Below are positions 9,809-20,527 of a DNA stretch of 64,000 nucleotides, in pieces. The first letter of the stretch is position 1. Each line of letters starts with the position of its first letter. The notes below the pieces were generated by a model. That model was not told the origin of the DNA. It made no database searches and worked only from the letters and a program-made list of their open reading frames with translations. The DNA is taken from positions 434,001-498,000 of the forward strand of contig NZ_MUBG01000001.1 in NCBI RefSeq assembly GCF_002022415.1, read 5' to 3'. The DNA is from Bartonella sp. WD12.1 (GTDB taxonomy: Bacteria; Pseudomonadota; Alphaproteobacteria; Rhizobiales; Rhizobiaceae). The translations under genes were made by a program, and so were the position numbers.

Positions 9809-12022
9809 ATGAATACAACATCTGTGACAAATATCCAGGATATAAACCAAAATACTTATAGCGATGAGTCGCGTCGTTTAAGTAATGTATATACATTTTG
9901 GGGTATCACAATTATTGTATTAGCTTTGCTAACAGCTTCTATTTCATTTATTATTCTTGTCGGGTTAACTTCTATTGTACCTAATAGAGTTGTAACACTA
10001 GTCCTTATAGGAATTAATAGTATTTGGGTTTTGGGGCTGGTAGTCATTGTTCTATATGAAATAATTCCTATTATGCGTGCGTGGCGGTTAAGGCGTGCTG
10101 CTTCACGTCTTCATGTACGTCTTATTTCATTGTTTGCACTTGTAGCAACATTGCCGGCTGTTGCTGTTGCTCTCGTTTCAGGGCCTGCTCTTAATTTAGG
10201 GCTTGATCGGTGGTTTGATACAACAACTCGGCAAATTGTGGGCTCTTCCATTGATTTAGCTAATGCTTATGCGGATGAAATGCTCCAAAATTTGAAAAAT
10301 TTATCTTATGCTATGGCATTTGCGCTTGATAATAAAAAGCTCCTGGCACACAATCCAGTTGAATATCGGTTACAATTAACACGTCATGCTGCAGGTCGTA
10401 ATCTTCGTGGTGCGTTTTTGTTAAGCTTGACAGGGACTATTTTTGCTTCAAGCGATCTTGGTGATGAAGATAAATTGCCTATACCACCATCTCATCTTAT
10501 CGCTCAAGCAACCAGTGAAAGGCCTTTTTCTTTTCAGCCAGGAATTCACGATTATTTTGGTATTGTTTTGAAATTTACGAATATCTCAAATACGTTTTTA
10601 TATTTGGTACGTGATGTTGATAAAGATGTATTATCTGCTTTGCGTTTAACGGAAATCAATACAGATCGTTATCGTGATTTGAATGAAAATCGTCTGCCAA
10701 CGCAAATTGCTTTTGGTATGCTTTATTTATGTCTTTTTTTAAGTTTATTTTTATCAGCTATTTGGTCTGGTATCGCTGTTGCTGATCGTTTGGTACGTCC
10801 TATTCGGCTTCTTATAGGTGCTGCTGATGATGTGGCATCTGGAAATATGGAAGTTTTTGTGCCTGTACGTGCGAAGGATGGGGATATTGGGCAGTTATCA
10901 AAAACTTTTAATTACATGGTCAGCGAACTTAAAAGTCGGCGTAATGAGTTGATAGCAGTTCGCGATCAAATCGACGAAAGGCGGCGTTTTTCTGAAGCTG
11001 TTTTATCGGGTGTAACAGCAGGTGTGGCTGGAATTGATGATAATGGGAATATTACAATTATTAATAGGTCTATTGAAACAATGTTTGGTATTAATTCTGA
11101 ACAAGTTATAGGACACAGCCTTTTATCATTAAGTGCTGAAATCGGGAAGGTTTTTGAGTTTGTTCGTTTGTCAGGGCGCAGAAACCATCGTGAGCAGGTG
11201 ACTTTAAATGTTGCAGAGCAAGAGCGCGTCTGTAATGTACAAATTACGATGGAAGAAGATGATGGGCAAGGACAATCTTGGGTTTTAACAATTGATGACA
11301 TTACAGATCTTGTAGAAGCACAACGTTCATCAGCATGGGCAGATATTGCGCGCCGTATTGCGCATGAAATTAAAAACCCACTTACACCTATTCAGTTATC
11401 GGCTGAGCGTATTCGTAGACGCTACGGCAAAGTTATTATGCAAGATCAGGAGGTTTTTAATCAATGTGTTAATACAATTATTCGACAAGTTGGTGATATT
11501 GGGCGTATGGTTGATGAATTTTCTTCTTTTGCACGTATGCCCAAACCACACATGAGTTTTTCTGATGTACGTGGGTTACTGCATGAGGCATGTTTTTTGA
11601 TAGAAGTTGCACGACATGATATCCATTTTGAGCGAGATTTGGGAGATGTACCGCTTATAGGTGAGTTTGATAATCGTCTTATTGTTCAGGCATTTAGTAA
11701 TGTTATTAAAAATGCGAGTGAGGCGATTGATGCAGTTGTGCGAGAAAAAGGTGTGCATGGCCATATTTTGATACGTTCTTATCGTCAAAGGGAACACTTG
11801 GTTGTGGATGTTATTGATAATGGTAAAGGGCTTCCTAAAGAACAAAGACAAAAATTATTAGAGCCTTATATAACAACACGTGAAAAAGGGACAGGGCTTG
11901 GTTTAGCCATTGTCCGTAAAATTATTGAAGATCATGGTGGCTACATGGAATTGCATGACGCATTAGATAGTTTTTATGAAGGTCGTGGTGCGATGATTCG
12001 TATGGTATTTCCGGCGGTTTGA
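9809..12022 (+). CDS. ntrY: nitrogen regulation sensor histidine kinase NtrY
   Basis: Membrane sensor kinase, 737 residues. Two N-terminal membrane segments (about 29-53 and 60-84), a third at about 103-125, a periplasmic or extracytoplasmic region, a further segment near 295-320, then HAMP (RLVRPIRLLIGAADDVASG), PAS (about 390-490), HisKA with phosphoacceptor His in RRIAHEIKNPLTPIQLS, and HATPase with N-box NVIKNASEAID, DNGKGLP and GTGLGLAIV. NtrY partners NtrX; in Brucella the pair responds to low oxygen as well as nitrogen. The start ATG 9809 is the only conventional one after an in-frame TAA; a good AAGGAG lies about 20 bases upstream, too far to serve it well. ntrX follows after 39 bases. 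Confidence 0.95.
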   Translation: MNTTSVTNIQDINQNTYSDESRRLSNVYTFWGITIIVLALLTASISFIILVGLTSIVPNRVVTLVLIGINSIWVLGLVVIVLYEIIPIMRAWRLRRAASRLHVRLISLFALVATLPAVAVALVSGPALNLGLDRWFDTTTRQIVGSSIDLANAYADEMLQNLKNLSYAMAFALDNKKLLAHNPVEYRLQLTRHAAGRNLRGAFLLSLTGTIFASSDLGDEDKLPIPPSHLIAQATSERPFSFQPGIHDYFGIVLKFTNISNTFLYLVRDVDKDVLSALRLTEINTDRYRDLNENRLPTQIAFGMLYLCLFLSLFLSAIWSGIAVADRLVRPIRLLIGAADDVASGNMEVFVPVRAKDGDIGQLSKTFNYMVSELKSRRNELIAVRDQIDERRRFSEAVLSGVTAGVAGIDDNGNITIINRSIETMFGINSEQVIGHSLLSLSAEIGKVFEFVRLSGRRNHREQVTLNVAEQERVCNVQITMEEDDGQGQSWVLTIDDITDLVEAQRSSAWADIARRIAHEIKNPLTPIQLSAERIRRRYGKVIMQDQEVFNQCVNTIIRQVGDIGRMVDEFSSFARMPKPHMSFSDVRGLLHEACFLIEVARHDIHFERDLGDVPLIGEFDNRLIVQAFSNVIKNASEAIDAVVREKGVHGHILIRSYRQREHLVVDVIDNGKGLPKEQRQKLLEPYITTREKGTGLGLAIVRKIIEDHGGYMELHDALDSFYEGRGAMIRMVFPAV

Positions 12023-12061
12023 GCAAGAAGTGTGGCACAAATCATAAGATAAGGGAATGAG

Positions 12062-13417
12062 ATGGTAGCAGATATCTTAATTGTTGATGATGAAGCAGAT
12101 ATTCGTGAGCTTATTGCTGGTATTTTGAATGATGAAGGTTATGAAACACGTGTTGCGTGTCATGCTGATGAAGCATTAGCACAAATTAATGAGCGTGTTC
12201 CAAAGCTGATTTTTCTAGATATTTGGTTGCAAGGAAGTCGTCTTGATGGTTTGGCATTGCTTGATGAAATCAAAGCTCGACATCCCTCTCTTCCAGTAGT
12301 GATGATTTCGGGTCATGGTAATATTGAAACAGCTGTTTCTGCTATAAAGCGAGGTGCGTATGATTTCATTGAAAAGCCTTTTAAAACTGATCGCCTTATC
12401 TTGGTTGCTGAACGAACTCTTGAAAATTCAAAATTAAAACGTGAGCTTTTAGAATTACGGCAACGCTCAAGTGAGATACAAGAATTGCTTGGAACATCGA
12501 CTGTTATGAAGCATTTGCGCCAAGTTATAGAAAAAGTAGCGCCGACTAATAGTCGTATTATGATTACAGGTCCTTCAGGGGCAGGGAAAGAAATGGTGGC
12601 GCGTACTATTCACGCACTTTCAACGCGTTCTAATGGACCATTTGTTACGATAAATGCCGCAACGATTGTTCCCGAAAGGATGGAAATAGAATTATTTGGC
12701 AATGAAATAGAAGGCAGTGAACGCAAGGTCGGTGCATTGGAAGAGGCTCACGGTGGAATATTATATATTGATGAAATTTCTGATATGCCGCGTGAAACTC
12801 AGGGTAAGATTCTTCAAGTGTTAACGACACAAACATTTGAGAGAGTTGGTGGTACAAAGCGTGTCAAAGTGGACGTTCGTGTAATTTCTTCAACAGCACA
12901 AAATATTGAAAATTTAATTTCTGATGGGCGATTTAGAGAAGATCTCTTTCATCGTCTTGCAGTTGTTCCCATTGCTGTTCCACCACTTTCTGCACGTCGT
13001 GAAGATATTCCTGAGCTTGTTCGACATTTTGTTAGAATCATATCACATCAACTTGGTATTAAACCACGTGAAATCAGTGATGATGTTATAGCTGTTTTGC
13101 AAGCACATACATGGCCAGGTAATGTGCGCCAATTACGTAATAATATTGAGCGTCTCCTCATTCTTGTGCGTGATGATGAACCAATAACAACAGAGTTACT
13201 TCCTGTTGAAGTGAGTGATTCTTTTCCACGTGTTAAAATAGATACAGATGAAAATATAATGGATTTACCATTGCGTGAAGCACGTGAATTATTTGAAAAG
13301 AGATATTTAGTAGCACAGATCGGACGTTTGGGTGGGAATATATCTCGTACTGCTGAATTCATAGGTATGGAACGCTCAGCTTTACATCGTAAACTTAAAG
13401 CGCTTGGAGTTTCATAA
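12062..13417 (+). CDS. ntrX: response regulator NtrX
   Basis: Three-domain regulator of 451 residues: receiver domain (about 1-120; DDE at 9-11 and phosphoacceptor Asp in LIFLDIWL), AAA+ domain (about 150-370; Walker A GPSGAGKE, Walker B LYIDEI), and C-terminal Fis-type helix-turn-helix (GGNISRTAEFIGMERSALHRK). The sigma-54 contact motif GAFTGA is missing: the segment runs ELFGNEIEGSERKVGALEEA. This is typical of alphaproteobacterial NtrX and suggests it does not remodel sigma-54 holoenzyme but acts by direct DNA binding. Downstream of its kinase NtrY and three bases before trkA, so an ntrY-ntrX-trkA transcript is likely. Confidence 0.95.
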   Translation: MVADILIVDDEADIRELIAGILNDEGYETRVACHADEALAQINERVPKLIFLDIWLQGSRLDGLALLDEIKARHPSLPVVMISGHGNIETAVSAIKRGAYDFIEKPFKTDRLILVAERTLENSKLKRELLELRQRSSEIQELLGTSTVMKHLRQVIEKVAPTNSRIMITGPSGAGKEMVARTIHALSTRSNGPFVTINAATIVPERMEIELFGNEIEGSERKVGALEEAHGGILYIDEISDMPRETQGKILQVLTTQTFERVGGTKRVKVDVRVISSTAQNIENLISDGRFREDLFHRLAVVPIAVPPLSARREDIPELVRHFVRIISHQLGIKPREISDDVIAVLQAHTWPGNVRQLRNNIERLLILVRDDEPITTELLPVEVSDSFPRVKIDTDENIMDLPLREARELFEKRYLVAQIGRLGGNISRTAEFIGMERSALHRKLKALGVS

Positions 13418-13420
13418 ATT

Positions 13421-14797
13421 ATGCGTGTTATTATTTGTGGGGCAGGGCAGGTTGGTTATGGGATAGCAGAGCGTCTTTCTGCTGAGAATCATGATATAAC
13501 TGTTATAGATGTTGAAGCGAGATTGGTTGAAAAAATTCGCGATGCATTAGATGTTAGAAGTTTTGTTGGTCATGGTTCACACCCTGAAGTTCTTTTGGCT
13601 GCAGGTGCTGATGAAGCTGATATGCTGATCGCAGTAACTTTATTTGATGAAGTCAATATGGTGGCTTGTCAGGTGGCACATTCATTATTTAATGTTCCAA
13701 CTAAAATAGCTCGTATTCGTTCACAATCGTATTTAGATCCACGTTATAAAACTCTGTTTGCAAGGGAGAATATTCCTATTGATGTCGTTATTTCGCCAGA
13801 AGTTGAAGTTGGGGAAATGGTTCTACGACGTATTGCTTTGCCTGGGGCGGTAGATGTTCTCTATTTTTGTAATGATGATGTCGTTGCGTTTGCTTTGGAG
13901 TGTATGGAGGATTGCCCAGTCATTAATACACCTTTACGCCAGTTAACGGAGCTTTTTCCCGATCTTAGAACAACAGTTACTGCTATTAAACGTGGTTCAG
14001 AATTACTAGTAGCGCATTCAGATACGCAATTGCGCGTTGGTGATGTTACTTATCTTATTGCGGCTCGCGATCAGGTACGTCGTGCAGTTGGACTTTTTGG
14101 TCATAAAGAACAGGAGGCACATCGCATAATTATTGCAGGGGGTGGTCACATTGGTTTATACGTTGCTCAGGCTATTGAAAAGCGTCTGCATAAGTTAAAA
14201 TTGAAAATTATAGAGGCAGATAAAGAAAGAGCACTAACAATTGCCGATCAACTCGAAAAAACAACTGTTTTATATGGTAATGTGTTAGATCCGGTAATTC
14301 TTCAAGAAGCTGGAATTGACCAAGCTGATTTGATGATTACATTGACTAATCAAGATCAGGTTAATCTTTTAAGCGCTATTATAGCTAAAAGACTGGGGTG
14401 CAAAGCCAACATGGTTTTGATTAATAATGTTACTTATCAGGAATTTAGCCGTACAGTTGGTGTAGATGCGCACTTAAATCCTCGTAGTGTTACTGTATCA
14501 AAAGTTTTACAGCAAATGCGTCGTGGACGTATTCGTGCAGTCCATTCTGTTTTTAATGGTGCTGCAGAAATTATTGAAGCTGAAGCAATGCAGACTTCCT
14601 CACTAATTGGTAAGTCCTTATCAGAGCTCAAGTTATCAGATGGTTTAAGGATTGGTGCAATTTATCGCAATAATACAATTATACAGCTTTTAGCAGATAC
14701 GCGTATTTTACCGGGTGATCGAGTAGTGATGTTTGCTCTTACTGATAGTGTTCGTGATGTTGAACAATTATTTCGTGTAAGCTTAGAATATTTTTAA
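13421..14797 (+). CDS. trkA: Trk system potassium uptake protein TrkA
   Basis: Cytoplasmic NAD(H)-binding gating subunit of the Trk K+ transporter. At 458 residues it has the classic duplicated layout: RCK-N/Rossmann fold with GAGQVGYGIAERL at residue 7, RCK-C, then a second Rossmann motif GGGHIGLYVAQAI near 240 and a second RCK-C at the C-terminus. The TrkH/TrkG membrane partner is not in the window. It follows ntrX by three bases, as in many alphaproteobacteria, where hfq and hflX usually come next; here they do not. Confidence 0.95.
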   Translation: MRVIICGAGQVGYGIAERLSAENHDITVIDVEARLVEKIRDALDVRSFVGHGSHPEVLLAAGADEADMLIAVTLFDEVNMVACQVAHSLFNVPTKIARIRSQSYLDPRYKTLFARENIPIDVVISPEVEVGEMVLRRIALPGAVDVLYFCNDDVVAFALECMEDCPVINTPLRQLTELFPDLRTTVTAIKRGSELLVAHSDTQLRVGDVTYLIAARDQVRRAVGLFGHKEQEAHRIIIAGGGHIGLYVAQAIEKRLHKLKLKIIEADKERALTIADQLEKTTVLYGNVLDPVILQEAGIDQADLMITLTNQDQVNLLSAIIAKRLGCKANMVLINNVTYQEFSRTVGVDAHLNPRSVTVSKVLQQMRRGRIRAVHSVFNGAAEIIEAEAMQTSSLIGKSLSELKLSDGLRIGAIYRNNTIIQLLADTRILPGDRVVMFALTDSVRDVEQLFRVSLEYF

Positions 14798-15247
14798 GTA
14801 CCTAATTAATAAAAAAGAAAAATGCCTAATTCTACCAAGAAGGTTTGGAATAACGATACCTGGCAATGATGGTATTGCATGATTAACTAAATAATATAAT
14901 TTTTTCATAAACAAGAAAATTTTATTATTAAATAGGGTGCAAAACTGAGAGGGTTTTTAATTTAGCTTTTAATTTTGAAATAGTGAATAAGCTAGCTTGT
15001 AAAAGTTTCATTATACAAAATGTCAGAAATATCTTATTCAAGGAAAGAGTTTTTAGCATTAGGCAAAATTGCGCATGTTTGATGCTCATAATTTGTTGAG
15101 GTAGGGTTCTTATAACTATTTTAACTATTGGAGTTTTAATACTATTTAACCATGGTTAATTGTGGCTTGCGTTAGGGAGTATTAGCTAGCCTATGACTGA
15201 GACAATTATATGCGTCAATAGCAATTTTTATTAATGGAAGTAAAAAT
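14798..15247 (+). other. intergenic region trkA-clpP, no gene recognised
   Basis: About 450 AT-rich bases with stops in every frame. I looked for an hfq or hflX relic, expected after trkA in Rhizobiales, and saw none. The clpP Shine-Dalgarno (GGAAG) is at its right edge, and its promoter presumably lies here. Confidence 0.6.
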
Positions 15248-15880
15248 ATGAGCGATCCAATAAAAACAGCACTAAATCTGGTTCCTATGGTTGTTGAACA
15301 GACTAATCGTGGTGAACGTGCTTATGATATTTTTTCCCGTCTCCTGAAAGAGCGAATCATTTTCATTAATGGTCCTGTTGAAGATGGTATGGCAATGCTT
15401 GTGTGCGCTCAATTGCTTTTTTTAGAAGCGGAAAACCCTAAAAAGGAAATCAGCCTTTATATTAATTCACCAGGTGGTGTGGTAACATCTGGAATGGCGA
15501 TTTATGACACTATGCAGTTTATTCGTCCTCCTGTTTCTACTTTATGCATGGGGCAAGCAGCATCTATGGGGTCATTACTTTTAACAGCTGGAGCAAAAGG
15601 TCACCGTTTCTCGTTGCCAAATGCACGTATCATGGTACATCAACCGTCTGGTGGTTTTCAGGGGCAGGTCTCTGATATTGAACGGCATGCGCAAGATATT
15701 ATAAAGATGAAACAACGTTTAAATGAAATTTATGTTCAACATACAGGTCAGGATTATGAAATTATTGAAAAAACTCTTGATCGCGATCATTTTATGACAG
15801 CAGAAGAATCTAAAAAATTCGGTTTAATTGACGATGTTATACAATATCGCACGGTAACTGAAAAAGAAGAAACAGATTAA
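15248..15880 (+). CDS. clpP: ATP-dependent Clp protease proteolytic subunit
   Basis: Serine protease subunit that forms the double-heptamer chamber fed by ClpX and ClpA, both encoded in this window. 210 residues. The oxyanion/active-site serine is Ser106 in MGQAASMGS, the histidine is His131 in [11 protein letters not shown], and the acidic residue lies in the DRD segment around 178-180. The short N-terminal segment before the core resembles the processed propeptide of the family. Followed after about 217 bases by clpX, with its own Shine-Dalgarno, so a shared transcript is possible but not shown. Confidence 0.97.
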   Translation: MSDPIKTALNLVPMVVEQTNRGERAYDIFSRLLKERIIFINGPVEDGMAMLVCAQLLFLEAENPKKEISLYINSPGGVVTSGMAIYDTMQFIRPPVSTLCMGQAASMGSLLLTAGAKGHRFSLPNARIMVHQPSGGFQGQVSDIERHAQDIIKMKQRLNEIYVQHTGQDYEIIEKTLDRDHFMTAEESKKFGLIDDVIQYRTVTEKEETD

Positions 15881-16097
15881 GAATTTTTATAGAAAAAGTA
15901 GCTAATTGTGAAGTACATAAAAATTGCCTTTAAAATAGCTATTTTAAAATATAGATTTTATAGAATTTGTCATAAAATAATAAGAAAACACCCAAAAATA
16001 TTGTGATAATTGTAGTTTTGTATATATTTGGGATTGTCGTTATAAAAAACCTCTTTAAGAAGATAAAGTTCAGATATTGAGGTGAAAGGAAAATGAG

Positions 16098-17372
16098 ATG
16101 AGCAAAGTTAGCAATAGTGGGGGCGAATCGAAAAATACTCTCTATTGCTCATTCTGCGGCAAAAGCCAGCACGAAGTGCGTAAACTCATTGCAGGACCTA
16201 CTGTATTCATTTGTGATGAATGTGTAGAACTTTGTACAGATATTATCCGTGAAGAAAATAAATCTTCAGGGGTCAAAGCACGTGATGGTGTTCCTACTCC
16301 ACAAGAAATTTTAACAGTTCTTGATGACTATGTTATTGGTCAACGGTATGCAAAGCGTGTTCTTTCTGTTGCTGTTCATAACCATTATAAGCGCCTTGCA
16401 CATCAATCTAAAAATAATGATATTGAATTATCTAAATCGAATATTCTTCTTGTTGGTCCAACAGGATGTGGTAAAACCTATCTTGCACAAACATTGGCAC
16501 GCATTATTGATGTGCCCTTTACTATGGCAGATGCAACCACTTTGACTGAAGCAGGTTATGTGGGTGAGGATGTTGAAAATATTATTTTAAAACTTCTACA
16601 ATCTGCAGATTATAATGTTGAGCGTGCACAACGTGGCATTGTTTATATTGACGAAGTTGATAAAATTTCTCGTAAAGCTGACAATCCTTCTATTACAAGA
16701 GATGTTTCAGGTGAGGGGGTTCAGCAAGCATTGTTGAAAATTATGGAGGGGACAGTGGCTTCTGTTCCTCCCCAAGGTGGGCGTAAGCATCCACAACAAG
16801 AGTTTCTTCAGGTTGATACGACAAATATTTTGTTTATTTGCGGAGGCGCTTTTGCTGGTTTAGAGCGAATTATTTCAGGGCGTGGTGAAAAAACTTCAAT
16901 AGGTTTTTCTGCTACTGTGAAGGCTCCCGATGAGCGTCGGGTTGGTGAAATTTTTCATGATTTAGAGCCTGAAGATCTTGTAAAGTTTGGTTTAATACCA
17001 GAGTTTATTGGCCGTCTTCCTATTATAGCTACTTTAGAAGATTTAGATATTAATGCGCTTGTTCAAATTTTATCGCAGCCAAAAAATGCGTTGGTTAAGC
17101 AGTATAAACGTCTTTTTGAGATGGAAAATGTTGAATTAACATTTCATGAAGATGCTTTACGCGTTATCGCCAATAAAGCGATTGAGCGTAAGACTGGAGC
17201 ACGCGGTTTGCGCTCTATTATGGAAAAAATTCTTCTTGATACTATGTTTGAATTGCCAACTCTTGAAGGGGTTCAAAAGGTGGTGATCTCAAGTGATGTA
17301 GTTGAAGGAAAAGCTCGCCCTCTTTACATTTATTCGGAGTGTACAGAAGATAAAGAAAACGTATCAGCATGA
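16098..17372 (+). CDS. clpX: ATP-dependent Clp protease ATPase subunit ClpX
   Basis: AAA+ unfoldase for ClpP, 424 residues, full length. N-terminal C4 zinc-binding domain (CSFCGKSQ...CDECVELC), Walker A GPTGCGKT, Walker [11 protein letters not shown], sensor/arginine-finger region and the [14 protein letters not shown]-terminal small domain. The IGF-type ClpP-docking loop is in the segment around [10 protein letters not shown]. In alphaproteobacteria ClpXP degrades cell-cycle regulators such as CtrA; targets here are unknown. The start ATG follows GAAAGGAAAATGAG. Confidence 0.97.
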   Translation: MSKVSNSGGESKNTLYCSFCGKSQHEVRKLIAGPTVFICDECVELCTDIIREENKSSGVKARDGVPTPQEILTVLDDYVIGQRYAKRVLSVAVHNHYKRLAHQSKNNDIELSKSNILLVGPTGCGKTYLAQTLARIIDVPFTMADATTLTEAGYVGEDVENIILKLLQSADYNVERAQRGIVYIDEVDKISRKADNPSITRDVSGEGVQQALLKIMEGTVASVPPQGGRKHPQQEFLQVDTTNILFICGGAFAGLERIISGRGEKTSIGFSATVKAPDERRVGEIFHDLEPEDLVKFGLIPEFIGRLPIIATLEDLDINALVQILSQPKNALVKQYKRLFEMENVELTFHEDALRVIANKAIERKTGARGLRSIMEKILLDTMFELPTLEGVQKVVISSDVVEGKARPLYIYSECTEDKENVSA

Positions 17373-17545
17373 CGTTATAGTAAATATCGTTAATGAGTAC
17401 TATTTTAAGTGGATCTTCTGAAGTATTATAGCGTAATGCTTGATTTATTTATTCGTAATTACTACTTCATTTATTATAGAGAAGCTGCTATTTTCTAGAG
17501 ATAAGCTTATGTGGGGGTGAATTATAGGCTCCAGAAAGGAAAAAT

Positions 17546-19969
17546 ATGCAACATATTGATGAAAAGACAAAAAAGGTAACAAAAGAACTTTACGCTGTTT
17601 TACCGCTTCGTGATATTGTTGTTTTTCCACATATGATTGTTCCGCTTTTTGTTGGTCGAGAGAAATCAATTCACGCTCTTGAAGAAACGATGATAGTAGA
17701 TAAGCAGATATTATTAGCCACACAAAAAAATGCTTCTGACGATGATCCAAAATCAGAAGATATTTATGATATTGGTACTTTTGCCAATGTTCTTCAACTT
17801 TTAAAACTTCCTGATGGAACTGTAAAAGTTTTGGTTGAGGGGACTGCGCGTGCGAAAATTAATCAATTTACTGAAAATGAAAATTATCATCAAGCTTATG
17901 CAACTATTATAGAAGAGTCTGAAGAGAATGAGGTTGAGATTGAAGCTCTTTCTCGATCAGTGGTTGTTTATTTTGAAAATTATGTAAAACTTAATAAAAA
18001 AATTTCTCCTGAAGTTGTAAGTGCTATCAGCCAGATTGATGATCCTTCTAAGCTTGCTGATACTATTGCTTCACATTTGGTGATAAAACTTTCAGAAAAA
18101 CAAGAAATTTTGGCATTGTTATCTGTTCGTGATCGTCTTGAACGTATACTTTTCTTCATGGAAGGGGAAATTTCTGTTTTACAAGTTGAGAAACGTATTC
18201 GTTCACATGTCAAACGGCAGATGGAAAAAACTCAACGGGAATATTATCTCAATGAGCAAATGAAAGCTATTCAGAAAGAACTGGGAGCGGGTGATGATAG
18301 CCGTGATGAGTTATCTGAATTAGAAGATCGTATTAAAAAGACAAAGCTTTCAAAAGAGGCACGTGCAAAGGCTGGTGCAGAGCTCAGAAAACTACGTAAT
18401 ATGTCTCCTATGTCTGCGGAAGCAACAGTTGTACGTAACTATCTTGATTGGCTTTTAACTATACCTTGGGGCAAGAAGTCGAAGATTAAAAATGATTTGA
18501 ATTTTGCTGAAAAAGTCATGGACAATGAGCATTTTGGTCTTGAGAAAATTAAAGAACGAATTGTTGAATATTTAGCAGTACAAAGTCGATCAGCCAAAAT
18601 AAAAGGTCCTATTATTTGTCTTTTGGGTCCTCCTGGTGTTGGAAAGACATCACTTGCACGTTCCATTGCAAAGGCAACAGGCCGTGAATATGTCCGCATC
18701 TCATTAGGAGGTGTTCGGGATGAGGCAGAAATTCGCGGGCATCGCCGAACTTATATTGGTTCCATGCCTGGAAAAGTTATTCAATCTATGAAAAAGTCTA
18801 AAAAGACTAATCCTCTTTTTTTGCTTGATGAAATTGATAAGATGGGGCAAGATTTCCGTGGAGATCCCGCTTCAGCTTTATTGGAAGTACTTGATCCTGA
18901 GCAGAATAGTACATTTATTGATCATTATTTAGAAGTGGAATATGATCTTTCTGATGTGATGTTTATTGCAACTGCAAATACGCTTAATATTCCAGGGCCG
19001 CTAATGGATCGGATGGAGATTATTCGTATTGCTGGTTATACTGAATGTGAAAAGGTAGAGATTGTTAAGCGACACCTCTTGCCAAAGGCATTGAAAGATC
19101 ATTCTTTATCTAAAAAAGAGTTTAGTGTTTCTGATGGTGCTATAAAATCGGTTATCCAGTTTTACACACGTGAAGCCGGTGTTCGTAACCTTGAGCGTGA
19201 ATTAATGAAGATGGCGCGTAAATCGGTTACAAAAATTCTTAAAACGAATCAAAAATCTATAGAAATTACAGAAGATAATATTAATGATTTTTTGGGAACG
19301 AAGCGTTATCGCTTTGGTCAGATTGAGGGTGAAAATCAAATTGGTGTTGTTACTGGACTTGCGTGGACCGAAGTTGGTGGAGAGCTGTTGACTATTGAAG
19401 GTGTTATGATGCCAGGTAAAGGCAAAATGACTGTTACTGGGAATTTGCGAGATATCATGAAAGAATCAATTTCTGCGGCAGCATCTTATGTGCGTTTCCG
19501 TGCCGTTGATTTTGGTATCGAGCCACCTCTTTTTGATAAGCGTGATATCCATGTTCATGTTCCAGAAGGTGCTACGCCAAAAGATGGTCCATCGGCTGGA
19601 ATTGCGATGGTAACGGCAATTGTTTCAGTATTGACAGAGATCCCTGTTCATAAGGACATTGCTATGACTGGTGAGATTACCTTACGTGGGCGCGTTTTGC
19701 CGATTGGTGGATTGAAAGAGAAATTACTTGCGGCTCTTCGAGGAGGTATTAAAAAGGTACTTATTCCTGAGGAAAATGCAAAAGATTTGATTGATATTCC
19801 TGATGACGTCAAAAATAATATGGAGATTATTCCAGTAAGTCATGTGAGTGAAGTTCTTAAACACGCTTTGGTTCGTTTTCCTGAAGCAATTGAATGGACA
19901 GAGCCTTCTACAGTGTCTACATCTATCAGAACGGAAAGCGATAATGAAGGGGTACCGGTAGCGCACTGA
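17546..19969 (+). CDS. lon: ATP-dependent Lon protease
   Basis: Cytosolic homo-oligomeric AAA+ serine protease, 807 residues. LAN substrate-binding domain (about 15-210), long coiled coil with RSHVKRQMEKTQREYYLNEQ, AAA+ domain with Walker A GPPGVGKTS and Walker B PLFLLDEIDK, and protease domain with catalytic Ser in TPKDGPSAGIA and Lys in PIGGLKEKLLAA. Start ATG 17546 has GAAAGGAAAA upstream. It lies between clpX and hupB, the standard alphaproteobacterial order. The C-terminal tail after the protease core is Ser/Thr/Glu-rich and short. Confidence 0.97.
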   Translation: MQHIDEKTKKVTKELYAVLPLRDIVVFPHMIVPLFVGREKSIHALEETMIVDKQILLATQKNASDDDPKSEDIYDIGTFANVLQLLKLPDGTVKVLVEGTARAKINQFTENENYHQAYATIIEESEENEVEIEALSRSVVVYFENYVKLNKKISPEVVSAISQIDDPSKLADTIASHLVIKLSEKQEILALLSVRDRLERILFFMEGEISVLQVEKRIRSHVKRQMEKTQREYYLNEQMKAIQKELGAGDDSRDELSELEDRIKKTKLSKEARAKAGAELRKLRNMSPMSAEATVVRNYLDWLLTIPWGKKSKIKNDLNFAEKVMDNEHFGLEKIKERIVEYLAVQSRSAKIKGPIICLLGPPGVGKTSLARSIAKATGREYVRISLGGVRDEAEIRGHRRTYIGSMPGKVIQSMKKSKKTNPLFLLDEIDKMGQDFRGDPASALLEVLDPEQNSTFIDHYLEVEYDLSDVMFIATANTLNIPGPLMDRMEIIRIAGYTECEKVEIVKRHLLPKALKDHSLSKKEFSVSDGAIKSVIQFYTREAGVRNLERELMKMARKSVTKILKTNQKSIEITEDNINDFLGTKRYRFGQIEGENQIGVVTGLAWTEVGGELLTIEGVMMPGKGKMTVTGNLRDIMKESISAAASYVRFRAVDFGIEPPLFDKRDIHVHVPEGATPKDGPSAGIAMVTAIVSVLTEIPVHKDIAMTGEITLRGRVLPIGGLKEKLLAALRGGIKKVLIPEENAKDLIDIPDDVKNNMEIIPVSHVSEVLKHALVRFPEAIEWTEPSTVSTSIRTESDNEGVPVAH

Positions 19970-20202
19970 TTCTTATTTTGTTTTATAATTTGTAAATTTT
20001 AAAGACCGTGAAGTCCATTTTTAGGGTTACTACTTTATTTATTTTAGAAAAAAAATGAAAAATTCCGTGAATAACTGTGATTAATGCTAAAAAACAATAT
20101 TTTCAAAGAAAATAAAACTTCTGTTTGCTGCGCTTTTCAATAAACTTATTGAAGATCGGGTGAATTATATTGTCCGACTAATATAGGGAAAGGAAATATT
20201 CA

Positions 20203-20481
20203 ATGAATAAAAGTGAATTGGTTAATTCTATTGCTGAAAAAGCAGGTGTTTCAAAAGCACAGGCTGGTTCAATTCTTGATGCTTTTATCGCTTCTGTAAC
20301 AGAAGCTTTAGCTTCAGGAGGTGATGTTCGTCTTCCAGGTTTTGGTTCTTTTGAAGTTTCTAAACGTGCTGCTACAAAAGGGCGTAACCCTTCAACAGGT
20401 GCTGAAATTCATATTCCAGCGCGCTCTGTACCTAAATTTTCCGCAGGTAAAAGCCTTAAAGAGGCCGTTAATAAAAAATAA
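20203..20481 (+). CDS. hupB: HU-family DNA-binding protein
   Basis: Histone-like HU, 92 residues, which bends and compacts DNA as a dimer. The N-terminal helices ([20 protein letters not shown]) and the beta-arm with [20 protein letters not shown], including the proline that intercalates at the tip, are all present. Strong Shine-Dalgarno GGGAAAGGAAA before ATG. Immediately downstream of lon and closed by a clear intrinsic terminator. HU rather than IHF is favoured by gene context and the arm sequence. Confidence 0.95.
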   Translation: MNKSELVNSIAEKAGVSKAQAGSILDAFIASVTEALASGGDVRLPGFGSFEVSKRAATKGRNPSTGAEIHIPARSVPKFSAGKSLKEAVNKK

Positions 20482-20493
20482 TTGAGCTACATG

Positions 20494-20527
20494 AAAAAAC
20501 CCGATTTATGTATAATCGGGTTTTTTT
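20494..20527 (+). terminator. intrinsic terminator after hupB
   Basis: Stem AAAAAACCCGATT (20494-20506) pairs with AATCGGGTTTTTT (20514-20526) around a seven-base loop, followed by the T-run. Textbook rho-independent terminator; the A-tract on the left may also let it work weakly on the opposite strand. Confidence 0.92.

Noticed and set aside
12665-12720. NtrX lacking GAFTGA taken as a damaged gene
   Set aside because: Absence of this loop is normal for alphaproteobacterial NtrX; the rest of the AAA+ domain is intact.
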